Source of the DNA: Nocardia sp. NBC_00416
GTDB lineage: Bacteria > Actinomycetota > Actinomycetes > Mycobacteriales > Mycobacteriaceae
Direction of reading: 5' to 3'
Assembly: GCF_036032445.1 (NCBI RefSeq)
Contig: NZ_CP107932.1
Location: forward strand, 3,598,501 to 3,662,500
DNA: 64,000 nt
In this document: positions 49,722-58,101 of the stretch, piece after piece
Numbering within the stretch: position 1 is the stretch's first letter
Layout: each line of letters opens with the position of its first letter
Translations under genes and position numbers: made by a program
The notes under the pieces: model-generated
Told to the model about the DNA's origin: nothing
The model's database searches: none
Seen by the model: the letters and a program-made list of their open reading frames with translations, nothing else

Positions 49722-50891
49722 GTGTCCGACGAGGACTACAAGGTGCGTGCTGCCACCGCGAGGTCCGTCGGCAAGAATCCTACGGATGCCAGAAGGGCTC
49801 AATTCGAGGCGTTGCTCTCCGATGCGAACTGGCATGTCCGGGGATCAGTCATGCAAGGGCTCCTCGACAGCAACCAGGTGCCACTGTCGTCCCATGCCGC
49901 CGAAGTGATCGCGGCCCTGACAGCGGACGGTACGTGGAACCAGTGCCCAGAGCGGATCGCTAAGCTGGTGGCGCGATTACATCTCATTCATCACGCCGGA
50001 AACCCTGTTGTGCCCGCTACGGCGACAGATATGGCCTTGGCGCGATTGCTGCGGGAGCAGCGCACTCAGTGGATCCAGCTCCCCGACGACGAGCTCGGTC
50101 GCCTCGTGACCTTGGGTCTCGACTCGCCGAACTGGCTCGCCCGACGTGAGGCAGAGGCCATCCACCGCCGGACGCGTACCGATCCGGCCGGTGGGGCGGC
50201 CGCGACGTTCAACCCGCGAGAAAGATATCGACGCCTGCGTGGCGGCCGTGCGATTCAGGTCGCCCTGGACCTGCACGACCTCGACCGTGCCGTCGAGGTC
50301 GCCGTAGCGGCGGCACAGGCGGGGGTGGATTTCATCGAAGTCGGCGATCCACTGATCAAAGCCGCTGGTGTCGGGGCCGTCGAACGCATCAAGCGGCAGG
50401 TTTCCGACGTGCTGGTCGTCGCTGAGATGATGTCCGCCGATTGGGGGCAGGACCAGGTCGAGCTCGCGGTAGAGGCCGGCGCCGACGTCGTCTTCCTGAT
50501 CGGTCCGGCGACCGTGATGAGCGTATCGGCGGCGGTACACGCGGGTCGGCGACTCGGTGCACCGATACTGCTGGACGTGCCATCGGCGCAAACCACTCAG
50601 TCCTGGGTGCAGGAAATGGAGCGCGCCGGTGTCGATGGGTTCTCCGTGACCACCAACATCGACCAAGGCGTCCGAGGACAACAGCCATTGGGGAAGGCTC
50701 AGGCGGTACGCAGCTGGACTCGACTTCCCGTAGCGGTATCAGGCGGCTTCAGCACCAGGGACCAGCCGATCATCAACAGCACCGATTGGGACATAATTGT
50801 CATCGGCCGGAGCATCGCAGAGGCGGTAGATCCAGCCCGGGCTGCGAAGCATATGGTCAGGATGATCCAAGGGCAGGAGGACAACCGGTGA
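49722..50891 (+). CDS. HEAT-like repeats fused to a HUMPS-family domain
   Basis: 389 codons from the GTG at 49722, though coding sense runs on from about 49668, so this is the frameshifted end of the NTPase gene. Residues 1-150 are HEAT-like (DYKVRAATARSVGKN; ANWHVRGSVMQGLLD). From about 165 a complete 3-hexulose-6-phosphate synthase/3-keto-L-gulonate-6-phosphate decarboxylase-type barrel follows: IQVALDLHDLDRAVEVA, GVDFIEVGDPLIKAAG, VVAEMMSADWGQDQ, VAVSGGFSTRDQPI. The DLHDL...E-G-P-L-I-K active-site pattern is kept. No start codon lies at the domain border, so it is read as a fusion. The stop overlaps the GNAT start. Confidence 0.65.
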   Translation: MSDEDYKVRAATARSVGKNPTDARRAQFEALLSDANWHVRGSVMQGLLDSNQVPLSSHAAEVIAALTADGTWNQCPERIAKLVARLHLIHHAGNPVVPATATDMALARLLREQRTQWIQLPDDELGRLVTLGLDSPNWLARREAEAIHRRTRTDPAGGAAATFNPRERYRRLRGGRAIQVALDLHDLDRAVEVAVAAAQAGVDFIEVGDPLIKAAGVGAVERIKRQVSDVLVVAEMMSADWGQDQVELAVEAGADVVFLIGPATVMSVSAAVHAGRRLGAPILLDVPSAQTTQSWVQEMERAGVDGFSVTTNIDQGVRGQQPLGKAQAVRSWTRLPVAVSGGFSTRDQPIINSTDWDIIVIGRSIAEAVDPARAAKHMVRMIQGQEDNR

Positions 50892-51361
50892 AAGTGAGCA
50901 CGCTGACCGTCGAACTCATTCCCGACGTACTGGCGCTGATGGAGCTCGGTGAGCCGTATATCCGCCCGCGCACCCCATCCGACTACTGGCTCTACGCTCG
51001 ATTGTTCCACTCGTCCTGCCCGGTCGCCCTCATCGACAACACCGTGGCGGGGGCGGTGATCGCGTTCAGAAGCCAAGAAGACCCGAGCCAGGTCTACCTA
51101 CAAGATGTGATGACACATCCGGACTTCCGCAGGCGCGGGGTGACCCGGGCACTGATCGAGGCTGTGCGGTTCCGTGCCGCCGAATGGCAGTGCGAACGTT
51201 TGTATCTCACGTCCGAACCGGAGAATTCCGCCGCGCACGCCACCTGGACCGAGCTCGGATTCCGGAACGTGGAAGGCGACTACACCGTGCACGGAGTTTC
51301 GGTGGTCACCGATTTCAAGGGCCCCGGAAAGGACCGAGCCGTCTACGACCTGGTGCTCTGA
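50888..51361 (+). CDS. GNAT-family N-acetyltransferase
   Basis: 157 residues. The acetyl-CoA motif is YLQDVMTHPDFRRRGVTRAL near residue 75 (R-R-x-G), followed by RLYLTSEPENSAAHATWTELG. It is soluble. The GTG start overlaps the HUMPS stop (GTGA), so the two are translationally coupled and may serve one pathway. Substrate unknown; a sugar-amine or amino-sugar phosphate would fit the HUMPS and kinase neighbours, but this is inference. Confidence 0.85.
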   Translation: MKVSTLTVELIPDVLALMELGEPYIRPRTPSDYWLYARLFHSSCPVALIDNTVAGAVIAFRSQEDPSQVYLQDVMTHPDFRRRGVTRALIEAVRFRAAEWQCERLYLTSEPENSAAHATWTELGFRNVEGDYTVHGVSVVTDFKGPGKDRAVYDLVL

Positions 51362-51386
51362 TCCCGATCCGGTCAGCCCGCGTGTG

Positions 51387-51473
51387 AAAGCCGAGGAAGT
51401 GCACGAGGTCTTGCCACCACACCCTGGTATCCGATTGTGCGGCAAGCTCCGTCAGGTGACGGGCCCGCTCCAC
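51387..51473 (-). pseudogene. Fragment of an XRE/DUF5753 regulator
   Basis: The minus strand reads ARHLTELAAQSDTRVWWQDL, matching MSLAAQSNTKIWWQGY in the intact regulator at 52462-53334. Only about 29 codons survive, without the HTH. It is evidence that a second XRE/DUF397-type unit was lost here. Confidence 0.55.
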
Positions 51474-52017
51474 TTGGCGATCACTTTCGTCGCAGTTGTT
51501 GTGTCGGTGTGCCTCTACTACGACTGGTGGCCGTCCCGCTACGGCCCCCCACGCCTGGGCTGATCCGCTGTTGTTCGGCGCTGCGGCCGTATTCGTGCTC
51601 CTCAGCTGCGGTGCCGTGTGGGCGATACGCACACTGCGCGTCGTGGGCAGGGACCGGAGATGGTCATGGTGGATCGCGGCGGCCCCCGCGATGATTCTCG
51701 CTGCCGCGGGCACTGTCACGCTCCTGCCCCGCCCGTCGTTCGAAGACACCTGTCCGCAGTTCGAGCGGGTGGCCCTGGACCTGCTGGCGAGTCCGGAACC
51801 CGCACGCTCCCATGTCGAAATCGGCCGGTTCGACATCAGCTATGCCAGGAAGGACCCCGACGGAACCGTCTACTTCATCCAGGGCGGCGGACTCGGGCCC
51901 TCGGTGAGCAGTGGCTGGGCGTACTCACCTGATGGCACACCGGTCGGTTTCGACGACTTCACCGCGACTCACCTCGGTGGCCCGTGGTACGAGTTCACAG
52001 CTGTATGGCGTACCTGA
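51456..52017 (+). pseudogene. Small membrane protein frameshifted in a C6 run
   Basis: A first frame from GTG 51456 gives one hydrophobic helix (LHLAITFVAVVVSVCLYYDW) and stops soon after a run of six C at 51544-51549. One base fewer in that run would join it to the frame ending at 52017. That second part has helices LLFGAAAVFVLLSCGAVWAI and WWIAAAPAMILAAAGTVTLL and a 90-residue extracellular domain with one Cys. The whole would be a three-helix membrane protein of about 185 residues with no known function. Mutation, phase variation and sequencing error cannot be told apart. Confidence 0.6.
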
Positions 52018-52270
52018 CGTTCGTCCTGCCCGGGCGCTGTCGTCGACAATATGGCTGCGAGCGCAGTGATCGCGTTCAGCAGCCGTCGGATGGCGCAGCA
52101 GTCCGAACGGGTTCCCCGGACTGACCACCCTTGCGCCGATCCGCTCCGAAATGCCTTGTCGTCATGCGGCAATGAACGAAATCGGCGTGCGGAATCGAAC
52201 GGAGTCGTAGCGCACCGACCCACGATGTCGGCGTGGTGATCGACGCGAATCCGTGTCGGGCGGTGAGAAA

Positions 52271-52462
52271 TCAGTCGCCCCGTACAGCCGTGGTGAAGGC
52301 CCGCCAAGCCGCCTGCGTGAAGATCAGGGCGGGGTCGGTCGGGTTCTTCGAGTCCCGAACGCCGACCTGCTCTGTGCCCAGCCAAGCGGCTTCGACACAA
52401 TCATCATTACCGCCACTGTGCGACGACTTGAACCACTGTGCACCGGATAGATCCATGTCCAC
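52271..52462 (-). CDS. DUF397 protein paired with XRE regulator
   Basis: 63 residues. DLSGAQWFKSSHSGGNDDCVEAAWL, with GVRDSKNPTDPALIFTQAAWRAF, is the standard DUF397 layout. The GTG start overlaps the TAG stop of the XRE gene by one base; an ATG at 52456 is also possible. Such pairs are frequent in actinomycetes and have been proposed to act like toxin-antitoxin or developmental switches. Confidence 0.92.
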   Translation of the reverse strand: MDMDLSGAQWFKSSHSGGNDDCVEAAWLGTEQVGVRDSKNPTDPALIFTQAAWRAFTTAVRGD

Positions 52463-53334
52463 TACTCGTGTCTCCTTGCTATCTTCCTGATTCGATCTCG
52501 AGATTCCTGTTCCCCGAGCGCCGCGTTGCGGAGGTCGTCGTACAGGGTGCGGTAACGCCTCACATCGTCGACATCCTCGAAAGTCATCGAGCCGATCGCT
52601 CCCTCGGCATAAACCACTGGAGGCTCACGGTCGGGAAAGTCGAGAATATTGAAGGGCGGGACAACCCTTCCCGTCGGAAGTCCGGCCGAGAAGGGTACGA
52701 CTCGGATCGCGACATCGTCACGGGTGCTCAGATCGGCGAGGAATCGGCACTCAGCAGCCATGATTCGACTCGATCCGACCACCGCGTACAGCACACTTTC
52801 GTGCAACAAACATTCGAGCTGCATCCTCGACCGGCGACGCAGCAGACGCCTATGGCGCTGGCTTCGCAACTCGACCCGCTTTTCGATTTCCGACGGCGGA
52901 TCCTCCGGCGCATAGGCGCAGAAGACAGCCCTGGCGTAGTCACTTGTCTGGAGCAGCCCGGGGACTACGAGCGGTTGGAAGAACCGGAACTCCGTCGCAT
53001 ACGTCTCCAATTCAAGATACGTGGCGAAACTCTCGCGGAGATAGGGTTGATAACCCTGCCACCAGATCTTCGTATTCGATTGCGCCGCCAGCGACATCAG
53101 AAATTCGACCCGGTCTTCCGGCAATTCGTAATACCTGGAAAGGTATTCGACCTCCCGGACCTTGATCTTGTCGTACTGCCCCAGCTCGATCCGGCTGAGC
53201 GTCGCCCGGCTGAACTCCGTCTCCCCCGCCACCTGTTCGAGCGTCGACCCTCGTGCGTGGCGGGCGTCGCGCAACGCCCGCCCCAACTGCCTGCGCGGCA
53301 ATGTCGTACCGCTGAGATCCGCCTTGCTCGGCAT
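52462..53334 (-). CDS. XRE-family regulator with DUF5753 domain
   Basis: 290 residues. HTH residues 15-70 (LGRALRDARHARGSTLEQVA; TEFSRATLSRIELGQ), then the DUF5753 ligand domain (FFQPLVVPGLLQTSDYARAV; ESVLYAVVGSSRIMAAECRFL; VVPFSAG). It is coupled to the DUF397 gene downstream. Relatives include BldB/AbaA-type regulators of Streptomyces development (from memory). A copy of its middle segment survives as a fragment at 51387-51473. Confidence 0.93.
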   Translation of the reverse strand: MPSKADLSGTTLPRRQLGRALRDARHARGSTLEQVAGETEFSRATLSRIELGQYDKIKVREVEYLSRYYELPEDRVEFLMSLAAQSNTKIWWQGYQPYLRESFATYLELETYATEFRFFQPLVVPGLLQTSDYARAVFCAYAPEDPPSEIEKRVELRSQRHRRLLRRRSRMQLECLLHESVLYAVVGSSRIMAAECRFLADLSTRDDVAIRVVPFSAGLPTGRVVPPFNILDFPDREPPVVYAEGAIGSMTFEDVDDVRRYRTLYDDLRNAALGEQESRDRIRKIARRHE

Positions 53335-53489
53335 CGCGCCTCCCCGTTTCTCGAGTGAACCGCTCGGCGTCTCTCCGGTCGAGAATCATCGTAGGCAGGC
53401 ACTGAGAAACGTGCTGGGCCGATACGCAGATCCTGTGAATGCTTCTCGTCGAGATTCGCCGAGCCCCTGACGCGCAGCAACATAACCAC

Positions 53490-53882
53490 ATGCCACGAAC
53501 ACACGGAAGCCCCTGGCACATAGAGGAATTTCCCGGTTGCCGACCACACCTGGGAGCGAATCTCCGCACCCTCGAACCGGTTCGGGATCGGCTGCCCGCA
53601 GGCGCGTATCCGCTCGGCGGGAACTGGGGTTCGGCCGTGCGTCCGCCCGTCCGTCGCACCCGGGCCGATGAGTGGCTCGCGGTGTGGCGGTTCGATCGGC
53701 GCATCCGGATGCTGCGGGTCTGCGACACCTCCGGCGCACAGATCCTGCTGTCGGCCGCCGGTCCTGCCACCGCACCGGATCTGGCGGATATGCGCGAGCG
53801 GTTCCCGGAGCTCACCACGCTGTGGGACGCCGTCCGGCACGAGTTCTGGGCCCGGGCCGTCCCGGAAGGACTGTGCGGATGA
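53490..53882 (+). CDS. Hypothetical protein next to ESX cassette (130 aa)
   Basis: 130 residues, soluble, Trp- and Arg-rich (SPWHIEEFPGCRPHLGANLR; DEWLAVWRFDRRIRMLRVCD). No family recognised. The ATG at 53490 is favoured over upstream in-frame codons by codon sense, though the ribosome site is weak. The stop overlaps the start of the next gene (ATGA), so the two proteins are made together. Confidence 0.6.
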   Translation: MPRTHGSPWHIEEFPGCRPHLGANLRTLEPVRDRLPAGAYPLGGNWGSAVRPPVRRTRADEWLAVWRFDRRIRMLRVCDTSGAQILLSAAGPATAPDLADMRERFPELTTLWDAVRHEFWARAVPEGLCG

Positions 53883-54469
53883 CACCGATCCGGTACCCCG
53901 ACGACGAATCCGTCGAGGAGATCACCGCCCGCTATCTGCTGTCCGTGGCGACCGAGCCGCTGCCCGTCCTCTACGGATTCCACTACGACGGTGCGACTGT
54001 CCACGCCGAATGCGTCCGGGTCGACTTCAGCCGGGACCGCGGCCCGGACGAGCCGAATCCGATCCACGTGCACGCCGCGAAGCTGCGCACGGTGTTGGGG
54101 CCCGGCATGTTCGGTTTCGGGTTCGTTTTCGTGGTCTTCGCCGACCAGTTGGCGTACCGGCCCGCGAACCGGCACATCCCGCAGCAGGTCCGCCGTGCGG
54201 CCGAACGGCTCCCCGGCGCCACCGACCTTCTCGTCGCGGCCACCATCGACGCCACCGGACGGCAGTGGTGGGCCGTCGCGCCCCGCCACCTGCCCGAGCT
54301 GGACCCGGTATGCCTGCGGCTGCCCGCCCTCGACCCAGCGGACTGGAGCCTTCCCGAATCGCTCGATTCCTCCCTGTGGACCGCCGCCCTCGCCCTCGAC
54401 GACGCCAACCACGCCCCCCTGCTCCGCCTGCGAAGCGCCGCGCCGCCTTGCACGGGCTCGACCAGATGA
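53879..54469 (+). CDS. Hypothetical protein next to ESX cassette (196 aa)
   Basis: 196 residues, soluble, no recognised family. Features are YLLSVATEPLPVLYGFHYDG near the N-terminus, a hydrophobic core stretch (GMFGFGFVFVVFADQLAY) and a Pro-rich C-terminus. Coupled to the 130-residue gene and convergent with espG. A role with the secretion cassette is only suggested by position. Confidence 0.65.
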   Translation: MTPIRYPDDESVEEITARYLLSVATEPLPVLYGFHYDGATVHAECVRVDFSRDRGPDEPNPIHVHAAKLRTVLGPGMFGFGFVFVVFADQLAYRPANRHIPQQVRRAAERLPGATDLLVAATIDATGRQWWAVAPRHLPELDPVCLRLPALDPADWSLPESLDSSLWTAALALDDANHAPLLRLRSAAPPCTGSTR

Positions 54470-54537
54470 ACGCATCGTCGCGCGATGACCCGGCGGACAG
54501 CGAGATCCGTTGCGGCACATTCGGTTCGGTACGCAGC

Positions 54538-55314
54538 TCACCAGGAGTGTTCGCGGTCCTCCTCCAGCAGCCGCCAGGCGCGGTCCAGCCAGGTGGTGAA
54601 GTGGCGGGTGAACTCGGCGGGCGTGGCCGGCCGGACCGTCACATGGGCGCCGCGCTGTTCGGTATAGCGGCCGTCACCGGCGATGTCGTACCACTCCAGC
54701 ACCCGGCTCGGTTCGGCGGCCGCGTCGAAACGCCCGGTGAGCAGGACAGCGCAACCGCCGCCGTCGGCCTTCCGGCCGAGCAGCCGACGGTATTGTTCAC
54801 GCGCCCGGGTCCGCCGCCCGTCTTCGAAATAGTCGTCGCCGCGCGGTCCGAGATCCTCGGGGTGGAAGGTGGCCGGTTCGGCGGTGCCGGGCACGCAGAC
54901 CGGGAGGGCCGAAACCAGGCGCGCGGCCAGCGTCTCCGGACGGAACAGCCGCACGTGGATCGGACCGTGCTCGGTGTCGGTACCGGCCTGGCTGAACGTC
55001 ACCGCGTGCGCCTCGGTACGCGCCCCGACGATCCGGTATTTCCGCATATCGCCGGGTCCGGTGCTGCGTTTGTGCGCCGAGGTGGCGCCGAGGATCTCGA
55101 TCCGCAACTCCGAGGCGCCCAGCGTATCGAGAGCCACCTGGATCCCGGCCAGTTCCTCGCGCGTATACCCGGCGCGGACCGCGAGACGATGCGCCCGCGC
55201 GTCGTCGTTGAAGGCGAAGCGGCTGGTGTAGCGCAGCGGGCTGGGGAAGCGATCGTAGGCGTCGCTGTACCACAACGCCGCGAAATCGTCCGGCTCCCAG
55301 GTCCACTCGGGCAT
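54538..55314 (-). CDS. espG: ESX secretion-associated chaperone EspG
   Basis: 258 residues. The opening EWTWEPDDFAALWYSDAYDRFPSPL and internal features match the EspG family, cytoplasmic chaperones that hold the tip of PE-PPE pairs before type VII secretion. It lies directly downstream of a PPE-like and a partner gene on the same strand (127-bp gap), as in other Nocardia cassettes. No EccB-E or MycP gene is in the window, so the machinery must be elsewhere. Confidence 0.85.
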   Translation of the reverse strand: MPEWTWEPDDFAALWYSDAYDRFPSPLRYTSRFAFNDDARAHRLAVRAGYTREELAGIQVALDTLGASELRIEILGATSAHKRSTGPGDMRKYRIVGARTEAHAVTFSQAGTDTEHGPIHVRLFRPETLAARLVSALPVCVPGTAEPATFHPEDLGPRGDDYFEDGRRTRAREQYRRLLGRKADGGGCAVLLTGRFDAAAEPSRVLEWYDIAGDGRYTEQRGAHVTVRPATPAEFTRHFTTWLDRAWRLLEEDREHSW

Positions 55315-55440
55315 CGATCGTTCACCTTCTCTTGTTCGGCGCAGAATTCCCGGCGGTTCAGCGATACCCGGGTGGTCCCGCGCCGGAGCGGACCCACCCT
55401 GTCACCGGCCGCTCACCGGCTCCGGCGAAAACCGTCGGCG

Positions 55441-56580
55441 CTAGTCGGGGTTCGCACCGATCACACCGCCGGGGATGGTCCGGGGCATCTCACCGAGCAA
55501 CTCGTCGGTGTTCTCCTGATTGACCAGGTAGTCCGGTGTCTTGCGCTCGGATTCGTCGTCCTTGCCGCCACCGCGCCCGCCGCCCGCACCGCCCATCGGC
55601 ATACCGTTCATACCGCGCGTGCCGGCCGCCGCGTTCGCGGCCGCCGCGCCGGTACCCACCGGAGTACCCGTGGCATTGGGCGCGCCCTGGACCGTACGTC
55701 CCGGCTCCGGGGTCGTGGCGCCGGGAGAACCGGGAGTCGAGAGACCCGGGGCACTCGGGGTGTTCACCCCGGCGGGCGCGGTACTCGCCGGAATCGTGGG
55801 AGCACCGGTCGGCGTCTCGGTGGCGGCCGGATCGGTGGCGGTGTCGCCGGGATCAGCAGTGGTCGGCTGATCGGTCTGCTCGCCGGGAGTCTCGGACTGC
55901 GGCTGCTCCTCGGTCTCGGCCGGGGTCTCTCCCTCAGGAGTGCCGCCCGGGGTGGTGCCGTTGGGGTTGCCCGAATCGGTCGACGTCGGATTCGTCGATT
56001 CGTTGTTGTACCCGCCGGGCGGCGGTGCCGGGATATCGGTCGACGTGGTCGGGCCGACGGGCACCGGAATCACCGGCACCTTGGAATCCAGGCCCGCGAA
56101 CGGAGTGACGTAGTTGGTCGTCATGGCCGCCCGCGCCTCTTGGGTCCGCCGCGAGATCTCGCCGTCGTTGAACAATTCGTTGAGGAAGCCCTTGAATCCG
56201 GAAGTGGTCAGGGGGTCGCCCAGGCTGTTCTTGGTCTTCACAATGGCATCGGCCGCAGCGCGAACGCCGCCCGACAACTCTTCCAACGCCGGGGTCACCG
56301 GGCGGGCGTGATTATCGATGTAGTCCTGAATCGCCTGCTTGGACTGCTCGGCGGCCGGGCCGGACCACGCCTGCGCGAGCGAGGCCTGGGTGGACCGAAT
56401 GAAGGTCTCGACACCCTGCTCCCACAGCTGACGCATCTGCCAGTACTTGTCGGCCTGATCCGTCGCATCCTTCACCATCAGTGGGCTGAACGCGTCGTTG
56501 ATCTGAGGGTGCTCCCACTTGTCGGGATTCTCCCCACCGTGCGGGATGGTCGATTTCTCGTGTTCCGGAGGTCTACTCAT
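55441..56580 (-). CDS. PPE-like type VII substrate with long Pro/Thr/Gly tail
   Basis: 379 residues. Residues 1-170 are a helical WXG100/PPE-like domain with the turn LAQAWSGPAAEQSKQ near residue 83. Residues 190-340 are a low-complexity Pro/Thr/Gly/Glu linker, probably extended on the outside. The last 35 residues (NQENTDELLGEMPRTIPGG) form a compact end. It is coupled by ATGA to the partner at 56577. Likely a secreted heterodimer with that partner; its outside role is unknown. Confidence 0.8.
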   Translation of the reverse strand: MSRPPEHEKSTIPHGGENPDKWEHPQINDAFSPLMVKDATDQADKYWQMRQLWEQGVETFIRSTQASLAQAWSGPAAEQSKQAIQDYIDNHARPVTPALEELSGGVRAAADAIVKTKNSLGDPLTTSGFKGFLNELFNDGEISRRTQEARAAMTTNYVTPFAGLDSKVPVIPVPVGPTTSTDIPAPPPGGYNNESTNPTSTDSGNPNGTTPGGTPEGETPAETEEQPQSETPGEQTDQPTTADPGDTATDPAATETPTGAPTIPASTAPAGVNTPSAPGLSTPGSPGATTPEPGRTVQGAPNATGTPVGTGAAAANAAAGTRGMNGMPMGGAGGGRGGGKDDESERKTPDYLVNQENTDELLGEMPRTIPGGVIGANPD

Positions 56581-57050
56581 CTGGCGGTCCCATCGGGAAG
56601 GATGTACGGGCCGAGAACCGGTCCGACGGGAGGACGTTCCGGGAGGGTCGTGTTCAATGACGTGAACGTGGCGGCCCAGTCGCTGTCGGCCTGCATCATC
56701 TGATCACGCATGGTCCGGTAGACGTTCTGAATGTCCTCGACGATCTGGTAGTGCTGCTCCATGATCTCCCAGACACCATTACCGTCAGGTGCACCCTGCG
56801 CCTTTACTTTGTACCGTCCGACCATGGCCCGGGCAGACACGAGTTCATCATTTGCTTCTCCCAGACCCCAATGACTTTGCGTTGCAACAGCTTCAGCAAG
56901 GCGTTGTATCTGCTGGATAGTCTTCTTGAAATGGTCGCAATCGCGATCAAGATAGATGAAGTCCTCCGGCGTCATACTCACCGAGATCTGACCTTCGTTC
57001 GCAGCATTGAGCATATTTGTCATCGGCCGCGGTGCTGGATCGTCACTCAT
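56577..57050 (-). CDS. PE/WXG-like partner of the PPE-like protein
   Basis: 157 residues, mostly helical: a first helix pair (DRDCDHFKKTIQQIQRLAEAV, then SHWGLGEANDELVSARAMV) with a W-G-L-G turn, then a second (YQIVEDIQNVYRTMRDQM) and a short Pro-rich end. It leads the cassette and overlaps the PPE-like start. Coiled-coil pairing with the PPE-like protein is expected. The family name is not certain. Confidence 0.75.
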   Translation of the reverse strand: MSDDPAPRPMTNMLNAANEGQISVSMTPEDFIYLDRDCDHFKKTIQQIQRLAEAVATQSHWGLGEANDELVSARAMVGRYKVKAQGAPDGNGVWEIMEQHYQIVEDIQNVYRTMRDQMMQADSDWAATFTSLNTTLPERPPVGPVLGPYILPDGTAR

Positions 57051-57089
57051 AGCTTCCCTCCCACGGAATGACCCCAGACAAGGGGCGCA

Positions 57090-57647
57090 TCATGCACCAG
57101 CAGGAATCGTCGGCGCAATTTTGGTTGCCAGTGCGCGTGCCAAATCGCACGTATCGAGATGGCCAGTCTTGTCCCGGGATGGAGGGTTGGTCAGACCGAA
57201 TTCCAGGCTGCCACCGTTCATCTCCACATTGACAACGCAAGATGCCTTCGGGTGAGCTTCAGACTGTCGCGCAGAGATCGCTTGTCGGCCCCCCGCGGTG
57301 AACACCGTTGCCTCGGGAAAGTTCTTGCCCTTCACCATATCCAGAGTGATATTGGTGGTCTGGATGCTGGCGGTGTAGCCGTCGGTCTGTACCCACATGC
57401 ACCCTTCCCACTTACCGCCAGACGTATCCGAATTTTGCGGCATCGGATCTTCCAAGCCCTCGGAGTCGAGGACGTCCTGTGGAATGTCGATACACGGATC
57501 GAACCCTGCGGGGACATCAGCAGCAATACTCGGAGTCGCCGAACCCTCGGTAGTTGTCTCACCTTGGGTGGAAGATTCACACCCCGCCAGCACGAACACC
57601 GCTCCACACACCAGCGCGATCAAGCGCCCCCGACCCGATGTGGCCAT
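57090..57647 (-). CDS. DUF3558 lipoprotein
   Basis: 185 residues. The signal peptide RLIALVCGAVFVLAGC carries a lipobox (LAGC), then a Thr/Ser-rich linker and the DUF3558 core (FDPCIDIPQDVL; GCMWVQTDGYTASIQTT; CVVNVEM; DTCDLARAL) with four further Cys likely forming disulfides. The ATG at 57647 is chosen because it puts the lipobox at a normal distance. DUF3558 lipoproteins accompany EspG/PPE-like cassettes in Nocardia and may help at the outer membrane side. Confidence 0.88.
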   Translation of the reverse strand: MATSGRGRLIALVCGAVFVLAGCESSTQGETTTEGSATPSIAADVPAGFDPCIDIPQDVLDSEGLEDPMPQNSDTSGGKWEGCMWVQTDGYTASIQTTNITLDMVKGKNFPEATVFTAGGRQAISARQSEAHPKASCVVNVEMNGGSLEFGLTNPPSRDKTGHLDTCDLARALATKIAPTIPAGA

Positions 57648-58101
57648 CAACCCTGCCCTCCACCGCCGATGACACCATTCGTCCGGTACGGGGAGGACCG
57701 GCGTCTCCGCCCCCAAGCTTGCCGGCTCGGCCCGACGTTACCGGCGCGTCGATTTCACCGCAACCGCCCACCCACCCTGACCTGCACGGCCACCTTGTCG
57801 GATGCCTCGCTGTGCACGCCTTCGAGTTCGGTGCGACGCTGGCCACGGCAGATGGTTGCCGCCTCACACCGCTGCGAGCCGGTCCTCGGCCGTGAACTCA
57901 GCGCCCGGGCACCGGCCAGGAAAGTCGTTCAGTAGTTGCGGCGCGCCGGAGATTCCGACCGTGGCTGCGGCGTCGCGGGCGAGCGGCGTCGTGATTCGCG
58001 CCCAGGGCCGCCCGGCTCCGCTGTCCGTAAACGGTATGCGGCGACCTCCGAGCCAGCGCGCCCACGGTCCGGGACCGCAGGGCCGACTCTGCCAGTGCCC
58101 G
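57648..58101. other. Gap between DUF3558 lipoprotein and AraC gene
   Basis: About 450 bp. No convincing gene, repeat or hairpin was seen. It should contain the promoter of the ESX cassette and the end of the araC transcript. Confidence 0.4.

Noticed and set aside
53668..56703. 1011-codon plus-strand open frame across espG and the PPE-like gene
   Set aside because: Runs antisense through two recognised genes and in the wrong frame through the upstream pair; Arg/Gly/Pro-rich noise.
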